Positions 35,655 through 47,035 of a DNA stretch of 64,000 bases are shown piece after piece. Source of the stretch: Trachythela sp. YZ-2020. Lineage: Eukaryota > Cnidaria > Anthozoa > Malacalcyonacea > Clavulariidae. A program made the translations under genes and the position numbers. The stretch spans positions 930,001-994,000 of the forward strand of contig JADLSH010000344.1 in assembly GCA_016169945.1 (NCBI GenBank), read 5' to 3'. Positions within the stretch are counted from its first letter, which is position 1, and every line of letters starts with the position of its first letter. The notes beneath the pieces were generated by a model. It made no database searches. It worked only from the letters and a program-made list of their open reading frames with translations, and was not told where the DNA came from.

Positions 35655-37514
35655 CTATTTGCAATATTGAAGTTTGTTGTATAATTATTTGAAATTTTCA
35701 TTTGTAAACACAATTGTTACATTTTTGGTTTAATATACTGATTGTATGTAAATTTAGCACTACCCTAAAATCCTTGAAAAACGTGGCAGTTTGAAGAATA
35801 TATTTTTGGAAGAAAGACATTAAAGTTAAACAGGGTGAACTTTAAAGCAGGGTAATATGGTATATTAGAGGGGGGAGAGCCACATAAAATTATCTAATGG
35901 TAGGATCAAAGTGGTCAACTACAGTTTCAAAGAACATTCCAGGTTAAGTTTATTCAATCTGCAAAATTATAGGGGGCTCAGCCGCCCCCCCCAAGTCGAC
36001 ATGGAATTTTAACAAGGGCCCCCTGAGCTCTCCCCCCCTCTCCACTACATCCCTGGTTATTAGTTTGTACTTTGTAGTTAATTAATTGCAGCATTTAATT
36101 ATAGAAGTGTGAAGGCCATGTTACACAAGGTAATTTTGTTGCAACTTGCAACACAATATCCGAAATAGAGCAGTGTTATGTTAAAACGTGTATCAACAGT
36201 AAATCAGTTAGCATGTCCTGCTTACCACTTTTCTGATACTTTTCATTCCCTAAATTCTCATTCATTTCTTTCATGAATGCCTTTATGGTATGTTACCAGG
36301 GATTATTGTAATGTGCAGTGATAACCAATTTGTGCTGTGATAAATCAGATTTGTGCAGTGATAAATGAGATTTTGTGCAGTAATAAATTTTTCTTTCATA
36401 TTTAAAAATAGGTGTTGTATTATAAGCAAAGATTCTCATAACCAAGCATTGCTTTTGTACCTAATATTCACGGTCTCTCTATATGGAATACATCAAAATT
36501 TGTGTCTGAAAATCAATCAAAATTTGTGTCTGAAATTCTTGAGCTCCAGAAGCTCAAGAATAGGAAAATATTCTGGGGGAGGACCCCCCAGACCCTCCAT
36601 TCAGTTCGATTATTTACCTCCTAGTTCGCTCCCTTGGCGTAAGTGTCAACTTTCGACTTCCAACACATCAGATAATATTTTCCTGTCTAATTGCTAGAAT
36701 ATCAAATAAGCTATCTTTAAAAGCAAAAGTGGACGCAATAACCAGAATAACATACCTTACTTGTATTTAAATTACGCTCAGTCTTAAATTATAATAATTA
36801 ATATTAAAATGTAATAATTTTCGCTCAGTCTTAAATTATAATAATTAATATTAAAATATAATAATTTTCGTTCAGTCTTAAATTCGCGCGATTTAATTTC
36901 GCGCACCTTAAATGCGATATTTTCACGTAGTTCTAATTTCACGCACCTTGAAATGGTACAAAACTAGAAAATCACACTTAAATGATGATCAAAATAACAT
37001 TTGGATACTTTCTGCCATATGGTTAATCCGGCACTGCGCAGTAGCGGTGATACTAATTACGTAGCGGTGACGCTAATTACGTAGGGGTGATATTTATCGC
37101 TGTCGTATCACCGCTTAAACATAGTGGTTTTATGCCAGCTGTGATATTAATTACGTAGCGGTGATACGGTTGTGTAGTAACAAACATCTATTCTCTTCAT
37201 GGGCCATAATTTCATGCTCTATTAAGTCTAAAATTTCGCGTCAGTTGATTTTCAATCAATATAAAATAACGAAAAAACTAAAAGTTTTAAAAGATAGAGT
37301 TCTGAGAGTAGAAGTCTCAGATTCTCATCAGAGTAAACAAAATTTAAATGCGCGCAAACAAACATGAATTGGCTGATACACATAAATTGCCCTATTAGCG
37401 TTAAAAATAATCCTGTTGCGCATTTGTTGACAATTTGAAATATTCGCGAAATTTTGCATGTTTTTTTTCTAAATAGAATGTTTAACTTTTTAGAACTTGT
37501 TTGAGATTCTGTGA
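35655..37514. other. Intergenic with a 47-bp tandem repeat and a short GTAGCGGTGA array
   Basis: 36776-36884 holds 2.3 copies of a 47-bp AT-rich unit (gctcagtcttaaattataat). 37040-37170 has four imperfect copies of gtagcggtgatactaattac. 36300-36545 has repeated gtgcagtgataa and aaaatttgtgtctgaaa. No gene recognised. Confidence 0.6.
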
Positions 37515-38809
37515 TTGGCTGCTCAAGACAATATACAAAAGAACGTGAGTTTAGTAGACGAAACTTTTTCTAAACTACTAATCAAATTATTTTCTTACTC
37601 CTCTTCTAAAAATATACAGTTATGCGCAATGACATTGAATGAAACTATCCGACCATTTTGTATTAGTTATAATGATTCAGACGTACGCATTTTGTGTTAT
37701 TCATCATTCTGGAAACGTTGCCTAATTCGTAAAGATCCTAAAGATTCTAATTCTCTGGGAGTCGTAAACATTGATACCCAGGAAAATGTAAGGCGACTGG
37801 ATGTTCCCGGAACGTTGCGGTTTGGAGATACAATAACACTCTCCTCTGACAGCTCTTCACTAGCACTCAGTTCTATTCACGAACCCAACACAAGAAGAGT
37901 ATTATCCATTTTACCGCTAAAGAGTTCTATCAAATTAGACGGAGGAACAGCGACACACATAGAACCACACTTTGGCAAAGATTTCATTTCCAGTGTCAAA
38001 CTCTTTCCAAGCGGGAAAAAAGTGGTCGTTGCAGTTGTTCCACCATACCGACCATTCGTTGGTGGTGCGACACACCAAGTTGTTGGTGTCGTGTAATTCA
38101 TCTTCCAGAGATAATATGGAATGGCAGTGAAACTGCTGGGGACTTTGAAGATGGTTTGCCAGGGAAGACAGAATATTGATGCCATTGAGCAAGGTTTTCC
38201 AATGGATAGGGAAGAAACATTGGCGAAAGAGAACGATGAAGACTACATGTCTCATTATGGAAGTATGCATAATTCAAGCTATGATGGCGGTTTCTATTGC
38301 TTGGCCATTTCTCCCGACACAAGACGTATACTAACCGGCAGCAATGCTTGAAGTTAGTGCAACGTATGCGTGCATACTAGTATTATACTGGAGCATTTGG
38401 CTGTGACGAATTTGCTACATGTGGTGATAGTGGGCTATTGAATATCTGGAGTGTAGAATATTCTCATTATGATTGTACGGCAAATGCACGTGTTGTTCAT
38501 CAGTTGATACTAAAGCCCCGTTCAGGAACAGATTCTACTTATTCAAATGGTGCAGGTTATTGTAGCTATTCTCCAGATGGTAAACTTATTGCAGTAACTG
38601 GTGAAAGTGAAGAAGTGAAGACGTACGTGATTAGTTCAAATTCTGGTGAAATTCTCGATACGTTGCTGCATAGGAATGAACCAATCAACTACTATTCTTC
38701 ATGTTTTCCTTTGTGCAAGAATTTGTTCTTTGGAAATTTGTGCCAAGTCGCTGTCATTAGCCAGGCAACAGTGTTTGTTTCTGGACGTTGCCTGTGGTTT
38801 ATAGTTTAG
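37515..38809 (+). pseudogene. WD40-like protein pseudogene with at least three frame changes
   Basis: Frame A is open 37515-38096, coding-like through HIEPHFGKDFISSVKLFPSG, preceded directly by TGA with no ATG. The sense then moves to another frame at about 38087-38180 (HLPEIIWNGSETAGDFEDG), back to the first at about 38180-38348 (GFYCLAISPDTRRILTGS), then to the second again at about 38390-38809 (CGDSGLLNIWSVEY, then YCSYSPDGKLIAVTGESEEV). The SPDxR/K-x-I-h-TG and GLLNIWSV pieces are WD40-blade signatures. There are no splice sites at the shifts, so it looks like a decayed intron-poor copy. Parent family unknown. Base-call errors could mimic this, but three shifts plus a missing start favour a pseudogene. 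Confidence 0.65.
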
Positions 38810-39686
38810 AAACTTTGTCTTTTCTGGTTATCAATTTTTTTTCATTTATTAAAAACCTGGAAGTTGTTAATATTCATCTGATTATGGGACATTTTTCTGA
38901 TATTAAGATAGACTCTTGGATCAATGGATCACAATGCCGGGGCATAATTATTACCTATTTGGTACTAGTACCGTAGGGTATTTATCCCGATAGGTCCGAA
39001 ACAAAGATGGAGACAATTTGTAATAAATTTTGTTCTTTTCAATTTCTGTTTGGACAAGCATTTCTGTTTGTACTGTACGTACTTTCATTATTATTTACAC
39101 GTTTACAAGTTTATTCTGGTAAGTATTCGTTTTCCTTTTGAATTTTTATACAGCCATTGGCATTGAAAGTTGCAAGTAGATATACACGTGTTTCTGCCAG
39201 TGTATTTAACAGTTATTCTACGAACTCGAGTCCCGTGGTAGCTCGGGGGGTAGGGTGTCCCTAGTACCCGAGATCATATAAACAGCACCTTAGTACTTGT
39301 AATTCACAGGTGAAATCGTTTGTACTGTGAACTAGAAATAAAATCAATCATGTAAAAGGACTTTATATTTATTACATACATCTCTGTAGTGTTTATGGCA
39401 AATAGTTGACAAAAATTTTTTTGTGAGGATCTATTGTAGGTACATAGGGTACATAGTCCTAGTATTCTACAAAGGCCTGCCGTAAAAGCAATAGAACAGT
39501 AACAGCTGCTCAAAACCTTTGATATTTTTCGGACGTGTCTGACCAAAAACCATGGCAACCTTTTGTAAAATAAACATCTCTTAATAATACACAAGTCTTA
39601 TACAAAACAATAACATTTTTATACAGTTAAATTACAACGGTACTATGGTAAAATGGTCTTTCCAATTTATAAGCAATCTTGAGATG

Positions 39687-40752
39687 TTACTCTGGTTGTA
39701 ATATGGCACCGCTAGGGTCACCATTAGCTTTAGGAGGCTGAGGGAAAATACAAGGACACGACACTCTGCTCATATAGTACATCCATGATCCTTGGATGAA
39801 ATACCCACTGAAACCCTGACGATACCATCCACGCCAACCACTGGATACGCCTGGAACTGAAAATACAGTATTGATTAGCAATCTCATTCCCCGAGCCTAA
39901 ACATCAGATTCTTCCTCTTCTGTATAAATAATCCCTCCAAATTGCTTAGAATTTTTTTCCCAATTCATTGGAGTGCTCTAACAGAACAATAAGATACAAA
40001 GGCCTGGTTGCAAAAACCAATGGAAGCTCCATGGTTTTACCTTTTACATATTCTTAGTCTTAGAACAGCTCAAAATTGTTTTGATTGTTGAAGAGATGAC
40101 CGAAATGTAGCGTTGCAAAACAAAAACAAGTGTGGCAATAGCTGTAGATAGGTGAGCTATCATGGGGCCTATTGGAGTTGCTTTTAATGGAATGTAACTG
40201 ATACATTTTGATAAAAAAATTTAAACTATATAAATTTGTACAAAATATCTTCTTGTGGATTTTGCATAGCAGGTTGCCAGAATCTGTTTACTCAGTGGCC
40301 AGCTGAGGCAAGCTTGTGCACTTCTTATAAAGTTGTACATTGCTTATTCAGTGCAATATCTATCCATGCAATCCAGGTGCCTTAAATTAGCCCCAACATA
40401 ACATGCCTTTGGCAGAAAGCTACAATAGTTATGCATTTATATCTAGAACTTTTTATTTTCTACATGACAGTTGCTTTATTGTGTCCTTTCCCAATTTGCC
40501 CCTGCCGTCCCTGAGCTTGCTCCAGCGCCCCTAATTGAAATAGTGAAATACTTCACAAAAAAGGACAAATAAATGATCTAACTTACCATAACATATCTTT
40601 CTGAAGTGGTAGCAAAAATATGGTGGTGGTTTTGCCGAGCTAAAGGTCACAGGAAAATACATTCCTTTCTTTACCATGGTTTCCCTTGTATGATTGGATG
40701 ATATCATGTTTGCTTGAAGCAACAGCAGTAAGACGCACACAAAATATGTCAT
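39687..40752 (-). CDS. Secreted 111-residue protein with the shared GWY/CPC domain, copy 1
   Basis: Two minus-strand coding exons, 40752-40587 and 39856-39687, join in phase 1 (TAT G|TT). An upstream non-coding exon probably ends at 42802 (ggcg|gtaagt). The acceptor tttttatag lies directly against the ATG. Residues 1-14 (MTYFVCVLLLLLQA) are a signal peptide. The body holds GMYFPVTF, then WRGWYRQGFSGYF, WMYYMSR and CPC. It aligns by eye with the C-terminal part of the proteins at 49971-55358 and 57668-63939, with the intron in the same place and phase, but has no collagen part; its tail differs (PKANGDPSGAILQPE). I do not recognise the domain. Extracellular by signal peptide; function unknown. 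Confidence 0.75.
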
Positions 40753-41274
40753 CTATAAAAATGGAATTTTAAGAAATGATTCAAAATTTAAAAGACACTC
40801 AAATACTTCTGTACTTGGTTGAAGTGCATGACTGCCTGGAAAATATAGGAAAAAAGTTCGACCTTTCATCTTGAAGTTTTTTTCGATGTCCCCATTGTCT
40901 TTATATATATTGTTTTGAAAATCCCACTTTTCTCCATGCCATCCAGTCATTGTTCCTATTTATATTTATTAGCAAAGGCCTATTTGTTGCACAACCTATA
41001 ATGTGTTCACACATGTTCTCACTATTGCATGAACATTTTCAGCACTTGCTATAACCAGGCCAGTTTCTTTACAGACTACAGTAGACATGGTTGAACATGA
41101 AGCTTAATGCGAACTTGATTATTGATGGTTCACACCTTCCCCCCCCCGGCCCCCCCCCCCCACCTACATATATTCAGAAGTGTCCACCAATGGTTGAATT
41201 GCCATAAGAAATTGCATAATATAGAGTAGGCCATCAAAATTGCCTCTGCAAAAAACCACGGTCCCAAAATTATC

Positions 41275-41885
41275 TTTGTATATGTGTAATATTTGTATCA
41301 TGAGAAGAAATGTAATATATCTTTATAGTAAAAATCCTCATCTTGATCAACTTTTCACTGTCAAAGCTACCGGATATGATGTCATTGGGTGAATTGTAAA
41401 TTAGTTTTCCTTTGTTTTTTTGCTAAAATTCATCTAATGACATCATATCCGGAAACTTTGACAGTGAAAAAGTTGATCAAGATGAGGATTTTTACTATAT
41501 AGAGAATAATACATGGGTGGGTGCGCGTAAATACCAGATTTATTTCGAGTGTTGAACATGATATCTCACAAGTCAGCGCAGCGAACGAGTGAGATATCAT
41601 GTTCAACACGAGAAATAAATCTGGTATTTCCAAGCATCTATGTATTATTCTGTTTATTATATAAAGGACAGTCTTTTCAAACATAATAAAATAAACAAGA
41701 AAAGCAGCTTGGTGATTGGTTGAAAAGCGATAATTTTCACATGTGAAATTATCATAAATAATCTCACATGTGAGATTATCAGTTTTATCAGTGCTCGAAA
41801 TCTGTATAAAGCACTATGCTTTATATAATAAAAAGATATATTACATTTCTTCTCAGAATGATACAAATATTACATATATACAAAA
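41275..41885. mobile_element. ~610-bp inverted-repeat element with nested hairpins (duplicated at 45473-46072)
   Basis: The ends ttgtatatgtgtaatatttg and its inverted copy bound two inner palindromes: aaaatcctcatcttgatcaa / ttgatcaagatgaggatttt and gttgaacatgatatctcac / gtgagatatcatgttcaac. It lies in the 5' intron of the 111-residue gene. The copy-2 version has lost part of its right terminus. Confidence 0.8.
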
Positions 41886-42801
41886 ATATTTTTGGGGGTC
41901 AGTAGCACTTTAAGCACTTTGGCAATGGTTGTTGCTTGTTAAGTGTTGAGGCCACCTAGACGATTTCTGAGCACTTTTCTGTTAATTACCGTATACCCTA
42001 CAGCCAACTGGTAGTAATTAAATGGAAACCACAAATGTTAGGATGCACTACTCATCTTTCAACGTTGTAAGTGAGGAAAATATTCAAGAATTTTAAAGTA
42101 TGTAAAATCACGGTATGTACTTGAGGGTTTTTAGTTAAAGTATATAAAGTCACGGTAAACTGTTTTGATTTTCAAAAACGTGAGTTTCCAGCAACCTTCA
42201 GGTGAATAAATTCTGTAGTAACATTGAAATATTTGTTGCGCATAGGACGATAACACGCGCAAAGACAACTGCCAACGGCAACGTGCTAATTTCAGAAGGT
42301 GTTAAGACAAGCGCATTTTGCGATTGAGAAGAATTCTACTTGTGCACGACAGTCCAATAAACCCCAGTTTTCGCGGCTTAAAATGTTGGTGGTGTATGCA
42401 AAACATTAAAAGTTGTGTTTTGTTGTTGTGTTCAGGGTATTTTGAACTCTATTATTCTAATAACCGTCGTCCACGTCAGTTTGCGATGCTGCTTACGCCA
42501 ATAGCCCAATACATCGGAGTCTTATCATTTTGGGGACTAAAATCTATGTGAAAATAGCTGATATTGTGTTTTGAATACTGTTAACATCATATTCTTGAAG
42601 TTATACAATGAATATACACATGACAATGAATTCAAACACAAACTTAGTTACACTTGTTACTTCTTTTCTTGAGCCACCGGAGATCTCCGGCATAGAGTAC
42701 ATGGAATGCAGTCTGGGTCACTTTAAGAGCGAAACAAAAATAGGCGACTACGTTGTGATACATGTAGAATGAGTTTGAATGACAATGAAAGGCTGACTTA
42801 C

Positions 42802-42868
42802 CGCCCGTATTTTTAAGTTCAGCAGATCGAATGTAAAGGCGCGCAAATTTCGACGGTCAGAATATATA
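42802..42868 (-). promoter_or_regulatory. Possible TATA promoter and 5' non-coding exon, copy 1
   Basis: On the minus strand a TATATA at about 42868-42863 is followed by about 60 nt ending at a ggcg|gtaagt donor (exon end 42802). Copy 2 keeps the TATATA (about 47032-47027) and the donor (exon end 46966, with gtaagtaagt). Inferred from conservation only; the splice to the ATG exon is not proven. Confidence 0.35.
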
Positions 42869-43516
42869 CCTTCCCTACCTCTAGGGTATATACCTTCCCT
42901 ACCTCTAGGGTCACCCTCTCTTGTAAACAGAGTGCCCCCACCCTCAGGGTAACCCTACCAGCCGAGACGAGTTTAAATCTTTCCAGTTTCCATGTAAACA
43001 CTTGCGTTTCAGCTGTTATATTAATATGAATGTAATTTTTCCTCTCCCGCGGTAGCTCGGGGGGTAGGGACACCCTAGCACCCGAGATCATATAAACAGC
43101 ACCTTAGTACTTGTAATTCACAGGTGAAATGGTTTGTAATGTGAACTGTGAACTAGAAATAAAATCAATCATGTAAAAGGACTTTATATTTATTACATAC
43201 ATCTCTATAGTGTTTGTGGCAAATAGTTGACAAAAACTTTTTGTGAGGATCTATTGTAGGTACATAGGGTACATAGTCCTAGTATTCTACAAAGGCCTGC
43301 CATAAAAGCAATAGAACAGTAACAGCTGCTCAAAACCTTGAAGTATTTTTGATATTTTTCGGACACGTCTGACCAAAAACCATGGCAACCTTTTGTAAAA
43401 TAAACATCTCTTAATAATACACAAGTCTTATACAAAACAATAACATTTTTATACAGTTAAATTACAACGGTACTATGGTAAAATGGTCTTTCCAATTTAT
43501 AAGCAATCTTGAGATG

Positions 43517-44520
43517 TTACTCTGGTTGTAATATGGCACCGCTGGGGTCACCATTAGCTTTAGGAGGCTGAGGGAAAATACAAGGACACGAGACTCTGCT
43601 CATATAGTACATCCATGATCCTTGGATGAAATACCCACTGAAACCCTGACGATACCATCCACGCCAACCACTGGATACGCCTGGAACTGAAAATACAGTA
43701 TTGATTAGGAATCTCATTCCCCGAGCCTAAACATCAGATTCTGCCTCTTCTGTATAAATAATCCCTCCAAATTGCTTAGAATTTTTTTCCCAATTCATTG
43801 GAGTGCTCTAACAGAACAATAAGATACAAAGGCCTGGTTGCAAAAACCAATGGAAGCTCCATGGTTTTACCTTTTACATATTCTTAGTCTTAGAACAGCT
43901 CAAAATTGTTTTGATTGTTGAAGAGATGACCGAAATGTAGCGTTGCAAAACAAAAACAAGTGTGGCAATAGCTGTAGATAGGTGAGCTATCATGGGGCCT
44001 ATTGGAGTTGCTTTTAATGGAATGTAATTGATACATTTTGATAAAAAAAATTTAAACTATATTTGTACAAAATATATACTTGTGCACTTCTTATAAAGTT
44101 GTACATTGCTTATTCAGTGCAATATCTATCCATGCAATCCAGGTGCCTTAAATTAGCCCCAACATAACATGCCTTTGGCAGAAAGCTACAGTAGTTATGC
44201 ATTTATATCTAGAACTTTTTATTTTCTAAATGACAGTTGCTTTATTGTGCCCTTTCCAAATTAGCCCCTGCCTTCCCTGAGCCTTTCCTGGGGGGTTCCA
44301 GCGCCCCTAATTGAAATAATTCAAAAAATAGGACAAACAAATTATTTAACTTACCATAACATATCTTTCTGAAGTGGTAGCAAAAATATGGTGGTGGTTT
44401 TGCCGAGCTGAAGGTCACAGGAAAATACATTCCTTTCTTTACCATGGTTTCTCTTGTATGATTGGATGATATCATGTTTGCTTGAAGCAACAGCAGTAAG
44501 ACACACACAAAATATGTCAT
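43517..44520 (-). CDS. Secreted 111-residue protein with the shared GWY/CPC domain, copy 2
   Basis: Exons 44520-44355 and 43686-43517 mirror copy 1 in length, phase and splice sites. Base changes in the coding exons (for example cgacac to cgagac near 43590 and gctaaa to gctgaa near 44410) appear silent, and I read the same 111-residue product. Conserved protein with diverged intron lengths suggests both copies may be used, unless the duplication is an assembly artefact. Transcription runs leftward, as for the other three family members. Confidence 0.75.
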
Positions 44521-47035
44521 CTATAAAAATGGAATTTTAAGAAATGATTCAAAATTTAAAAGACACTCAAATACTTGTGTACTTGGTTGAAGTGCGTGAC
44601 TGCCTGAAAAATATAGGAAAAAAGTTCGACCTTTCATCTGGAAGTTTTTTTCGATGTCCCCATTGTCTTTGTATATATTGTTTTGAAAATCCCACTTTTC
44701 TCCATGCCATCCAGTGAGTCATTGTTCCTATTTATATTTATTAGCAAAAGCCTATTTGTTCCACAACCTATAATGTGTTCACACTTGTTCTCGCTATTGC
44801 ATCAGCACTTGCTATAACCAGACCAGTTTCTTTACAGACTACAGTGGACCTGGTTGAGCATGAAGCTTAATGCGAACTTGATTATTGATGGGTTCACCCC
44901 TCCCCCCACCTACATATTTTCAGAAGTGTCCACCAATGGTTGAATTGCCATAAGCAATTGCATAATATAGAGTAGGCCATCAAAATTGTTGCAAAGACTT
45001 CAAACGCTTGCCTCTGCAAAATTTCAGGAAATGTTGGAAGAAACAGATTCCAAAGAATAAGGTCATCTTGTAAAACAAGACAAGTTTTTGAAAGTGTGAA
45101 TTTTTGACTATTTCAAAGTCACCATCAGAGACAGATTTCTGGGGGGGGGCACTTCTTCCTCAAGCTATAGGGGGATGAGCCCCCTTCTTTTTTGCAAGAA
45201 TGCTTGAAAATATATAATTTTTTCATAGTTTTCATTCTCCAAGCATCACTATATGACTATTTTAGGCATGAATATTGTATAAAGATGCGGCCATGGGATT
45301 TGGTGGGTTACTTATGACGTCCTCCATTTCTGAATGTTTTCACCCTTGGTAACATGCTCGTCTAGAGAGCCCCCCTGGCCCCTACTCCCTAGTTATGAAT
45401 TTAGTTCTACAGCACTGCATTCTGGACTCTTTCGATATCATCACTTAAGTGCCACTGATCCCCCAAATTATCTTTGTATATGTGTAATATTTGTATCATT
45501 CTGAGAAGAAATGTAATATATCTTTCTAGTAAAAATCCTCATCTTGATCAACTTTTTCACTGTCAAAGTTACCGGATATGATGTCATTGGGTGAATTGTA
45601 AATTAGTTTTCCTTTGGTTTTTTTTGCTAAAATTCATCTAATGACATCATATCCGGTAGCTTTGACAGTGAAAAAGTTGATCAAGATGAGGATTTTTACT
45701 ATATAGAGAATAATATATTCATGGGTGCACGGAAATACCGGATTTATTTCGAGTGTTGAACATGATATCTCACGAGTGAGCGCAGCGAACGAGTGAGATA
45801 TCATGTTCAACACGAGAAATAAATCTGGTATTTCCAAGCATCTATGTATTATTCTGTTTATTATATAAAGGACAGTCTTTTCAAACATAATAAAATAAAC
45901 AAGAAAAGCAGCTTGGTGATTGGTTGAAAAGCGATAATTTTCACATGTGAAATTATCATAAATAATCTCACATGTGAGATTATCAGTTTTATCGGTGCTC
46001 GAAATCTGTATAAAGCACTATGCTTTATATAATAAAAAGATATATTACATTTCTTCTCAGAATGATACAAATGGGGGTCAGTAGCACTTTGGCAATGGTT
46101 GTTGCTTGTTAAGTGTTGAGGCCACCTAGACGATTTCTGAGCACTTTTCTGTTAATTACCGTATACCCTACAGCCAACTGGTAGTAATTAAATGGAAACC
46201 ACAAATGTTAGGACGCACTGCTTATCTTTCAACGTGGTAAGTGAGGAAAATTCAAGAATTTTAAAGTATGTAAAATCACGGTATATACTTGAGGGTTTTT
46301 AGTTAAAGTATATAAAGTCACGGTAAACTGTTTTGATTTTCAAAAACGCGAGTTTCCAGCAACCTTCAGGTGAATACATTCTGTAGTAACATTGAAAGAT
46401 TTGTTGCGCATAGGACGATAACACGCGCAAAGGCAACGGCCAACGTGCTAATTTCAGAAGGTGTTAAGACAAGCGCATTTGCGATTGAGAAGAATTCTAC
46501 ACGTGCACGACAGTCCAATAAACCCCAGTTATCGCGGCTTAAAATGTTGGTGGTGTATGCAAAACATTAAAAGTTGTGTTTTGTTGTTGTGTTCAGGGTA
46601 TTTTGAACTCTATTATTCTAATAACCGTCGTCCACGTCAGTTTGCCCTGCTGCTTACGCCAATAGCCCAATACATCGGAGTTTTATAATTTTGGGGACTA
46701 AAATCTGTGTGAAAATAGCTAAGATTGTGTTTTGAATACTGTTAACATCATATTCTTGAAGTTATACAATGAATATACACATGACAATGAACTCAGGCAC
46801 AAACTTAGTTACACTTGTTACTTCTTTTCTTGAGCCACCGGAGATCTCCGGCATAGAGTACATGGAATGCAGTCTGGGTCACTTGAAGAGCGAAACAAAA
46901 ATAGGCGACTACGTTGTGATACTGTAGAATGAGTCTGAATGACAATGAAAGGCTGACTTACTTACCGCCCGTATTTTTAAGTTCAGCAGATCGAATGTAA
47001 AGGCGCGCAAATTTCGACGGTCAGAATATATACCT

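Larger units (their letters stand above)
39236..47035. repeat. Tandem duplication: copy 1 39236-42868, copy 2 43051-47035
   Basis: Both copies begin ggtagctcgggggg...cccgagatcatataaacag and end gacggtcagaatatatacc. They are nearly identical over about 3.6 kb, including both coding exons, introns and the 5' exon. Copy 2 has about 470 bp at 44990-45460 that copy 1 lacks. Copy 1 has a longer right end of the internal palindromic element. The 182-bp spacer carries two copies of tataccttccctacctctag at about 42864-42910. Confidence 0.9.

Noticed and set aside
42318..46688. Plus-strand frames near 42318-42551 and 46370-46688
   Set aside because: They are copies of each other in the duplicated non-coding upstream region, with different frames and no conserved product.
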